DNA of 18,501 nucleotides from ARK-15 sp038880255 (GTDB lineage: Archaea; Thermoplasmatota; Thermoplasmata; Thermoplasmatales; ARK-15). This document shows, piece after piece, positions 12,822 through 18,501 of this stretch. Numbering within the stretch: the stretch's first letter is position 1; each line of letters opens with the position of its first letter. Below the pieces are notes generated by a model. That model worked only from the letters and a program-made list of their open reading frames with translations. It was not told the DNA's origin and made no database searches. The position numbers and the translations under genes were made by a program. Location of the stretch: positions 1 through 18,501 of the forward strand of contig JAVZSA010000024.1 in the NCBI GenBank assembly GCA_038880255.1, written 5' to 3'.

Positions 12822-14192
12822 ATGAAAATTTTTGATACAATGTCAAGGGAAAAAAAAGAATTTATTCCTATTGAAGAGGGGAGAGTAAAACTTTTTGTTT
12901 GCGGCCCAACAGTTTACGACTATTCACATATTGGACATGCTAGAACTTATATTTTTTTCGATTTGGTAGCTTCCTATTTAAGATATAAGGGATACCATGT
13001 TTTCTATCTCCAAAATATTACTGATATTGATGATAAAATAATTAATAAGGGAAGATTGGAGAATAGAGATCCAATAAAAATCTCAAATGAATTTATGCTA
13101 AAATATTTTGAAGATATGAGATCATTGAGGGTGGACTCTATTAACATTTATGCACCTGCAACATATTTTATAGATAGGATAATAGATCAGGTACAAAGGC
13201 TTATAAAACTTGGATTTGCTTATGAAACAGAAGATGGTGTATATTTTGAAGTTTCAAAATTTAAAGATTATGGAAAATTGTCACATCAATCATTGGAAAA
13301 TATAAAGGTGGGAGCTAGAGTGGAAATAAATGAAAAGAAAAAGAATCCAATTGATTTTGCTTTATGGAAAAAGAAAAAAGAGGGGGAGCCGTATTGGCCA
13401 TCACCATGGGGCGATGGAAGACCGGGATGGCATATTGAAGATACTGCGATCACTGAATATTACTTTGGGCCTCAATATGATATTCATGGAGGAGGTTCCG
13501 ATCTAATATTCCCACATCACGAATGCGAGATTGCACAAATGGAATCAATCAGTGGAAAAAAACCAATGGTAAATTATTGGATGCATACGGGTCTTTTGAC
13601 CATTAAAGAAGAAAGAATGGGGAAGTCAATGGGAAATGTAATAAATATTCGAGAAATAGTCAAAAAATACGAACCTGAATTAATCAGATATTTCCTTTTA
13701 AGCAGTCACTATAGATCCCCAATAGATTTTAGCTATGAAAAAATTGAGGAAATAAAACAGAGTTGGGAAAAAATAATAATAGCTCAAAGGAAGCTTATGA
13801 GAATAGAGGCTAAAAAGGGAAAAAATTATGTAAAAGAAATTTTAGATTTTAGGGCTTTGATAGAAAAAGCTTTAGATGATGATTTTAATACACCTGAAGC
13901 AATTTCTTTGATTCAATTATTTGTAAATTTTTTGAATAAAAATATGGATAATTTAGGTGATGAAGATATAAAAGAATCTTTAAAACTATTTGAGGATATT
14001 GATTCAATATTCAAAATAATACCCAAGGAAGAAATATCTGGAGGAAATTTAATTCAACTATTGATTGATGTAAGAAAAATGGCAAGGGATAAAAAAATTT
14101 ATGAAATATCCGATTACATCAGAGAGAAATTAAAAGAATATAATATTAGTATAGAGGATATGCAGGAGGGACAATTGTGGTACAAGAAATAG
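12822..14192 (+). CDS. cysS: Cysteinyl-tRNA synthetase
   Basis: A 456-residue class I CysRS of normal length that charges tRNA-Cys. Landmarks are 'FVCGPTVYDYSHIGHARTY' with Cys27 and HIGH (37-40), 'YLQNITDIDDKII', 'KVGARVE', 'YDIHGGGSDLIFPHHECEIAQ' and the KMSKS variant RMGKS (265-269). The bacterial enzyme binds an active-site zinc with two Cys, one His and one Glu. Here the first Cys (C27), the His (H233 or H232) and the Glu (E236) are present, but the second Cys, normally in 'PGWHIECSA', is Asp207 ('PGWHIEDTA'). I recall the Asp form in some other archaea, so it is probably functional. It overlaps folC by 16 nt. Confidence 0.95.
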   Translation: MKIFDTMSREKKEFIPIEEGRVKLFVCGPTVYDYSHIGHARTYIFFDLVASYLRYKGYHVFYLQNITDIDDKIINKGRLENRDPIKISNEFMLKYFEDMRSLRVDSINIYAPATYFIDRIIDQVQRLIKLGFAYETEDGVYFEVSKFKDYGKLSHQSLENIKVGARVEINEKKKNPIDFALWKKKKEGEPYWPSPWGDGRPGWHIEDTAITEYYFGPQYDIHGGGSDLIFPHHECEIAQMESISGKKPMVNYWMHTGLLTIKEERMGKSMGNVINIREIVKKYEPELIRYFLLSSHYRSPIDFSYEKIEEIKQSWEKIIIAQRKLMRIEAKKGKNYVKEILDFRALIEKALDDDFNTPEAISLIQLFVNFLNKNMDNLGDEDIKESLKLFEDIDSIFKIIPKEEISGGNLIQLLIDVRKMARDKKIYEISDYIREKLKEYNISIEDMQEGQLWYKK

Positions 14193-15424
14193 ATTATCTT
14201 TATTCACTTTCAAGATTTGGTATAAAATTAGGACTTGATGTAATGAAAGAATTTTCAAATAGGATAGGCAATCCACATTTAAGTTACAAAACTTTTCATG
14301 TTACAGGAACAAATGGCAAAGGTTCCACAAGTGCAATGCTTTATTCAATATTAAAACAAAAATACTCAGTTGGTCTATATACGAGCCCTCACATAAAAAG
14401 ATTCAATGAGAGAATTATAGTAAATGATAAGGAAATTGATGATGAATTTATAAAAAGATGGGTAGGTGAAAAAAGGGATATTATAGAGGAAATGGGTGCT
14501 AAAGGAAAACAACCAACATTTTTTGAAGTCACAACTGCAATGGCATTTGATTATTTTAAAAGATGTAATGTTGAGACAGCTGTAATAGAGGTAGGAATGG
14601 GGGGAAGACTTGATTCAACAAATATAATAATCCCAGAGGTATCTGCAATTGTTACAGTTTCTTTGGAGCATACGGATAAGCTAGGGAATACTCATGAAAA
14701 AATTGCATTTGAAAAGGGGGGGATAATAAAAAAAGGTGTACCAGTTGTGGTGGGGGTTGAACATCAAGGTGCATTGAATGTTATCAAAAGTATTGCAGAA
14801 TCAAATAATTCACCATTATACAATGTAAATGAAATATTTGAGGTAAAAAGTTTATCAATTTCTTTGGATGGAACATATTTTCATGCTCAAGATGAAAATT
14901 ATGATTATCGCATTAACATACCTTTAATTGGTAGACATCAAATAAAAAATGCTTTAATAGCAATAAAAATGGCACAAATATTTGATTCCTCACTTGATTA
15001 TAAATATATATCAAATGTGAAATTTCCTGGCAGATTTGAAATAAGATCTAGAAATCCACTTGTTATTCTTGATGCAGCACATAACCCGGAAGCTGCAAAA
15101 AATTTAAAAGAAACTATTCAGGAATTATTTTTAAGGAAGCCTGTTATTGTTATGACACAATTAAAGGATAAAAATTATTCAGAATTTTTAAGAGAAATAT
15201 CTGAAGTTGCAGACCATTTGATAGTAACTGAAGTAAAGGACGAAAGGAAAAATGATGCTGAAATTCTTGCAGAAGAGGCAAAAAAATATACAAAAAATGT
15301 GGAATATTATAAAGATTCAGAAAAGGCATTTGAAAGGGCATTTGAAACGTCAAATTTTATCTTAATAACTGGTTCACTTTATCTTTTGGGTGAATTTGAA
15401 CAATGGCAGGAGAAAAAGTTATAA
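14177..15424 (+). CDS. folC: Folylpolyglutamate / dihydrofolate synthase (FolC)
   Basis: A 415-residue Mur-ligase-type enzyme that adds glutamate to dihydropteroate and/or folates, in an ATP-dependent reaction. The P-loop is GTNGKGST (44-51). Further signatures are 'GLYTSPHIKRFNERI', 'EVTTAMAFDYF', 'VIEVGMGGRLDSTN', 'SLEHTDKLG', 'PLIGRHQIKNALIAI', 'FPGRFE' and 'LDAAHNPEAAKNL'. The start is GTG at 14177, backed by GGAGGG (14165-14170) inside the end of cysS; start choice is unambiguous because the next in-frame ATG lies past the first helix. FolC is patchy in archaea, and its substrate might be another pterin. hflX overlaps its end by 22 nt. Confidence 0.88.
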   Translation: MVQEIDYLYSLSRFGIKLGLDVMKEFSNRIGNPHLSYKTFHVTGTNGKGSTSAMLYSILKQKYSVGLYTSPHIKRFNERIIVNDKEIDDEFIKRWVGEKRDIIEEMGAKGKQPTFFEVTTAMAFDYFKRCNVETAVIEVGMGGRLDSTNIIIPEVSAIVTVSLEHTDKLGNTHEKIAFEKGGIIKKGVPVVVGVEHQGALNVIKSIAESNNSPLYNVNEIFEVKSLSISLDGTYFHAQDENYDYRINIPLIGRHQIKNALIAIKMAQIFDSSLDYKYISNVKFPGRFEIRSRNPLVILDAAHNPEAAKNLKETIQELFLRKPVIVMTQLKDKNYSEFLREISEVADHLIVTEVKDERKNDAEILAEEAKKYTKNVEYYKDSEKAFERAFETSNFILITGSLYLLGEFEQWQEKKL

Positions 15425-16623
15425 TAGTAACACCTCAGATTGATGAAGAATTTGAAGAACTTGCAAAATCTCTTAGTTTTAATATAGTTAAAATATTTAC
15501 ATTTAGACATTATTCAAATGAATATTTCGTAGGTGAAGGTAAACTTAAAGAAATCAAAGAATTTGTAAATGAAAATGATATAGATAAGGCGCTTTTTAAT
15601 GGAAAATTAAAATCAAGTCAATGGTATTTTCTTGAAAAAGAACTTAATATTGAGGTAATGGATAGAATAAATCTGATAATAGAAATATTTGCAGATAGAG
15701 CTAAAAGTAAAGAAGCAAAACTTCAAGTAGATTTGGCTAGGTTAAACTATCAAATACCAGTTTTGAAAGAATGGATACATCATGCAAAAAAAGGTGAACA
15801 TCCAGGATTTATGGCTGGTGGTGAATACGATGTGGATCAGTATTATTTTCTAGTACAAAAAAGAATAAAAAAAATTAAGGAAGAAATAGAAAAGATAAAG
15901 AAAGAAAGGGAAGAAAGAAGGAAAAATAGAAGCAGAAGAGGTTATTTTCTTATAACAATAGCAGGATACACAAATAGTGGAAAAAGTCAACTAATGAAAT
16001 CTCTCTCTGGAGAGGATGTGATAATAGAAAATAGAATGTTTTCAACACTTGTTTCAAGAACGTCTAAAATAACAAAAATTAAAAAAAGAATACTTATTAC
16101 AGACACTGTTGGCTTTATTAAAAATCTTCCTCCCTGGTTGATAGAGGCTTTTAATGCCACACTTGAAGAGATTTTTAATGCGGATTTAATTATTTTATTA
16201 TTGGATGGATCTGATACCATAGAAAGATTTAAAGAAAAATTGGAAACAGATTTGGAGATATTGAAAGGTGTAAAGAAAGACAAAATTTTGCCTGTTATTA
16301 ATAAAATTGATATATGTACTGATGATCTATCGGAAAAGATTAAAGTTGTTGAAGAAAAATTGAACAAACCAAATTTAATATCTGCAAAAACTGGAGAGAA
16401 TCTTGATTTGTTGCTAAGAAGAATTGAGGAAATGTTAAACTATGATATTGAATATAATATTACCTTACCAGAGGACAAAAATTATATGAGTTTACTCTCA
16501 TTTATTTATGATTATGGAGATATTATTCAATTGAAGGTAAATGGGGATATAAATATAAAGTTTAGAATAAATTCAAAATTTTTAGGAGAGATTGAAAGAT
16601 TAATCAATTATTTTAATCAATGA
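15403..16623 (+). CDS. hflX: Ribosome-associated GTPase HflX
   Basis: A 406-residue HflX. In bacteria HflX splits stalled or heat-damaged ribosomes. The N-terminal HflX domain (1-130, 'FVGEGKLKEIKEF', 'DLARLNYQIPVL') leads to a Lys/Arg/Glu coiled coil (about 152-178) and the G domain: G1 GYTNSGKS (188-195), G3 DTVGF (234-238), G4 NKID (300-303), G5 SAKTG (337-341). The G2 region reads 'FSTLVSRTSK' rather than the usual 'FATLDPTTR', losing the Asp. A C-terminal domain of about 60 residues ends the protein. ATG 15403 lies within folC and has GGTGA 9 nt upstream. Confidence 0.93.
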   Translation: MAGEKVIIVTPQIDEEFEELAKSLSFNIVKIFTFRHYSNEYFVGEGKLKEIKEFVNENDIDKALFNGKLKSSQWYFLEKELNIEVMDRINLIIEIFADRAKSKEAKLQVDLARLNYQIPVLKEWIHHAKKGEHPGFMAGGEYDVDQYYFLVQKRIKKIKEEIEKIKKEREERRKNRSRRGYFLITIAGYTNSGKSQLMKSLSGEDVIIENRMFSTLVSRTSKITKIKKRILITDTVGFIKNLPPWLIEAFNATLEEIFNADLIILLLDGSDTIERFKEKLETDLEILKGVKKDKILPVINKIDICTDDLSEKIKVVEEKLNKPNLISAKTGENLDLLLRRIEEMLNYDIEYNITLPEDKNYMSLLSFIYDYGDIIQLKVNGDINIKFRINSKFLGEIERLINYFNQ

Positions 16624-16694
16624 AAATAAAATTGACTTTTGAAAATTAAATAAACTTTTTGATAAAAAAATTGTTAAAGAAATGTTTTTTTAAT

Positions 16695-16710
16695 ACAATA
16701 GCTATATTGT
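16695..16710. promoter_or_regulatory. Inverted repeat over the cdc6 TATA box
   Basis: ACAATA-GCTA-TATTGT is an inverted repeat with 6-bp arms. The TATA-like CTATATTG inside it is centred about 24 nt before the cdc6 ATG, so the message is probably leaderless. A protein bound to the repeat would block TBP, which fits autorepression. The rest of 16624-16728 is AT-rich; I found no clear ORB-type origin repeats in it. Confidence 0.4.
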
Positions 16711-16728
16711 TTTTCGCAGGGACCAGAG

Positions 16729-17961
16729 ATGGATAATATATTTAAAAAGTATTTGGATGTGTCTCCTAGAAGAGATATTGATTTTAGAGTATTCGAACAA
16801 TCATTCGTACCAAATAAAATGCCACACAGAGAGAATGAAATAAATGTTTTAGCTGAAAATTTTAGTAAAATATTTATTGGAGGGAAACCAAAAAATACTC
16901 TGATATTTGGAAAATCGGGTACTGGAAAGACTGCTGCAATGAAATTTATAGGAAGACAATTAGAAGAAATTTCTAGGGATAAGGCAAAGGTTAAAACAAT
17001 TTTTATTAATTGCCAGGTAAAGGATAATTCATATTCAATATTTGAAACATTAGGTAATGCAATGGAAGGTGAAAAAATACCATTCACAGGTTGGTCCTTT
17101 GACAGATTATATTCTGCTGTAAAGAAAAATTTAGAATCTTGGTTTGGCGATGTCTTAATTGTTCTTGATGAGATAGATAGATTTGTAAAAAAGAATGGAG
17201 ACGATTTCCTATATCAACTACTTCTTCTAGACTCCGAGCTTGAGCATTCAAGAATAATTCTTGTAGGAATTACCAACGATTTAAAATTTTCAGATTATCT
17301 TGACTCTAGAGTAAAAAGTAGATTAAATGAGGAAAAGATTGTTTTTCCACCATATTCTTCACAACAAATATATGATATTCTTTATGATAGGGTTAAAATG
17401 GCAAATATAGATGGCTTCATTTCAGAAGGTGCACTAAAACTAATCTCATCACTTGCTTCACAGGAAAATGGTGACGCAAGAAAGGCTATTGAAATGCTTA
17501 AAGCCTCTATTCAACTTGCCATTTCATCAAATGATAAGATTGTTGAGGAAGCACACGTATTTACAGCAAAAAGTAAAATGGAATACGATGCCGTGATTGA
17601 AACTATAAAAACATTACCTACACAAACAAAGGCACTTTTGATGGGCATAATACTTTTAAGAGAATCAGGAACAAACCAATTTACAACAGGGGAAATATTT
17701 GAAGCCTATAGAAATGTTGCCAAGGGTACAAATTTACCAGTACTAACGCCTAGAAGAATATCTGATATGCTTTCAGATTTGGATTCATTGGGATTAATAA
17801 CTGCAAATGTGACATCCCTTGGAAGATATGGAAGAACAAAAATGGTAGAATTAAATGCCTCTTTTAATGATGCAAAAAGGGTAATTATGGAAGATGAAAA
17901 TTTTTCAAAATTAAAGAGTTCCCATACTCTTAAACAATTACAATTAAATATGGACCATTGA
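16729..17961 (+). CDS. cdc6: Orc1/Cdc6 replication initiator
   Basis: A 410-residue Orc1/Cdc6 AAA+ protein that marks replication origins and loads MCM. The N-terminal lead-in includes 'FVPNKMPHRENEINVLAENF', the family's entry motif. Walker A is GKSGTGKT (61-68), Walker B is VLIVLDEID (142-150), sensor 1 lies in 'LVGITND' and sensor 2 in 'NGDARKAIEML'. A winged-helix DNA-binding domain fills about 300-400 ('TGEIFEAYRNVAKG', 'RRISDMLSDLDSLGLI'). The length is normal. Archaeal origins often lie beside such genes, but neither flank here shows obvious origin repeats. Confidence 0.95.
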   Translation: MDNIFKKYLDVSPRRDIDFRVFEQSFVPNKMPHRENEINVLAENFSKIFIGGKPKNTLIFGKSGTGKTAAMKFIGRQLEEISRDKAKVKTIFINCQVKDNSYSIFETLGNAMEGEKIPFTGWSFDRLYSAVKKNLESWFGDVLIVLDEIDRFVKKNGDDFLYQLLLLDSELEHSRIILVGITNDLKFSDYLDSRVKSRLNEEKIVFPPYSSQQIYDILYDRVKMANIDGFISEGALKLISSLASQENGDARKAIEMLKASIQLAISSNDKIVEEAHVFTAKSKMEYDAVIETIKTLPTQTKALLMGIILLRESGTNQFTTGEIFEAYRNVAKGTNLPVLTPRRISDMLSDLDSLGLITANVTSLGRYGRTKMVELNASFNDAKRVIMEDENFSKLKSSHTLKQLQLNMDH

Positions 17962-17968
17962 ACATAAA

Positions 17969-17986
17969 TATGCTTAAAAAAGCATA
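17969..17986 (+). terminator. Hairpin after cdc6
   Basis: TATGCTT (17969-17975) and AAGCATA (17980-17986) form a perfect 7-bp stem with an AAAA loop, 7 nt after the cdc6 stop. No T-run follows, so its role as terminator rather than as a mark between transcription units is uncertain. Confidence 0.4.
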
Positions 17987-18017
17987 AGGAAATTTATTAT
18001 TTAAAATTGTATTTCCT
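17987..18017 (+). promoter_or_regulatory. Promoter of the AOR gene inside an inverted repeat
   Basis: AGGAAAT (17987-17993) and ATTTCCT (18011-18017) are perfect 7-bp inverted arms separated by 17 bp. Between them lies a TATA element (TTATTTAAAA, about 17997-18006) centred 22-25 nt before ATG 18024, suggesting a leaderless message. The layout fits a dimeric repressor covering the TATA box. Confidence 0.45.
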
Positions 18018-18023
18018 AAAATT

Positions 18024-18501
18024 ATGGAAGGATATGCAACAAAAATTTTATTTATTGATCTTTCAACTGGTAAAATAGAAAAAGAAAACATTGATCCTTA
18101 TATTGCTAGGAAATTTCTGGGTGGTTTGGGTCTTGGAGCTTATTATTTATATAAGAATGTGCCAAAAAATGTTGATCCCTTTGATCCTCAAAATGTATTA
18201 ATTATTTCTCCTGGGCTTCTTGTTGCGAGTGGAATACCCACTGCCTCCAAGACTGTTTTTGTTTCAAAATCTCCATTAACAGGCGGATTTGGAAGAGCTG
18301 TAGCTGGAGCAACGATAGGACCTGAATTGAAAAAAGCTGGCTATGAAACTTTAATAATAAAAGGAAAAGCGGAGAAACATTCAATAATCGTAATAAAAGA
18401 TGATGAGGTGAAAATTGAAAGCACGGATTTATGGGGTAAGGATACTAGGGAAACACAACTTAGAATTAAGGAAAAATATCCTGGTTTTGCCACTGCTGCA
18501 A
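18024..18501 (+). CDS. aor: Aldehyde:ferredoxin oxidoreductase, N-terminal part (cut by window edge)
   Basis: 159 codons of an AOR-family tungsten enzyme, which oxidises aldehydes to acids with ferredoxin as acceptor. Diagnostic are the start 'GYATKILFIDLSTGKIEKE', 'ARKFLGGLGLGAYYLY' (tungstopterin-binding strand), 'NVLIISPGLLVASGIPTASKTVFVSKSPLTGGFGRAVAGATIGPELKKAGYETLIIKG' (all present in short conserved blocks) and 'DLWGKDTRETQ'. The FeS-cluster cysteines lie beyond the window, so the subtype (AOR, FOR, GAPOR or WOR) cannot be decided. GAPOR would be relevant given the class I GAPDH nearby. Confidence 0.9.
   Translation, partial: MEGYATKILFIDLSTGKIEKENIDPYIARKFLGGLGLGAYYLYKNVPKNVDPFDPQNVLIISPGLLVASGIPTASKTVFVSKSPLTGGFGRAVAGATIGPELKKAGYETLIIKGKAEKHSIIVIKDDEVKIESTDLWGKDTRETQLRIKEKYPGFATAA

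Noticed and set aside
16624..16728. Replication origin next to cdc6
   Set aside because: Only 105 bp of AT-rich DNA with one inverted repeat over the promoter; no repeated ORB-like elements were visible. The upstream gene hflX leaves no room for a typical origin, though the origin could lie elsewhere.
1..18501. CRISPR array, inteins, or long direct repeats
   Set aside because: No regularly spaced repeats were seen; RadA, PAN, CysRS and Orc1/Cdc6 run through their motifs without insertion.

Overview
The window is a gene-dense, AT-rich piece of an archaeal chromosome. The archaeal assignment rests on PAN, MBF1, aIF6, L39e/L31e/S19e, PDCD5, RadA, pelota and Orc1/Cdc6, on TATA-box promoters about 25 nt from start codons, and on GGTGA-type Shine-Dalgarno sites. 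The gene set is euryarchaeal. A Thermoplasmatota-like or neighbouring lineage is my best guess, but no lineage marker settles it. Bacterial-type features (class I GAPDH, FolC) sit among vertically inherited information-processing genes.

Layout. 1-286: no convincing protein gene; a GC-rich hairpin that on the minus strand resembles the right end/omega-RNA scaffold of an IS200/IS605 (TnpB) element. 287-1188: sepF (cell division) and korC (gamma subunit of a 2-oxoacid:ferredoxin oxidoreductase). 1228-1310: a box C/D guide RNA and a hairpin, between korC and the convergent gene pan (proteasome ATPase). 2713-3183: MBF1. 3202-4931, minus strand: a CDF zinc-type transporter translationally coupled to a GfcR-like PRTase regulator. 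5012-5502: a small winged-helix regulator with tRNA-Ala(CGC) directly behind it. 5568-7439: the ribosome cluster S19e, PDCD5, L39e, L31e, aIF6. 7431-8069, minus: an MBL-fold hydrolase. 8104-11273: an Mtq2-like methyltransferase, pcm, bacterial-type GAPDH and radA. 11285-12749, minus: a Mut7-C-type RNase overlapping pelota. 12822-16623: cysS, folC and hflX with overlapping ends. 16729-17961: orc1/cdc6. 18024 to the edge: start of a tungsten aldehyde:ferredoxin oxidoreductase.

How the genes work together. Most serve translation and its quality control (ribosomal proteins, aIF6, Mtq2-like, pelota, HflX, CysRS, tRNA-Ala, guide RNA), proteolysis and protein repair (PAN, Pcm), replication and repair (Orc1/Cdc6, RadA), and central carbon/redox metabolism (GAPDH, KorC, AOR, GfcR). 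Many promoters look leaderless (TATA centre about 25 nt before the ATG), and three divergent gene pairs share very short intergenic regions. The most interesting candidate system is the overlapping RNase-pelota pair, a plausible no-go-decay module. Other notable points are the IS605-like relic, the two similar guides in the C/D RNA, the Asp replacing a zinc-ligand Cys in CysRS, and inverted repeats around the promoters of cdc6, aor and sepF.
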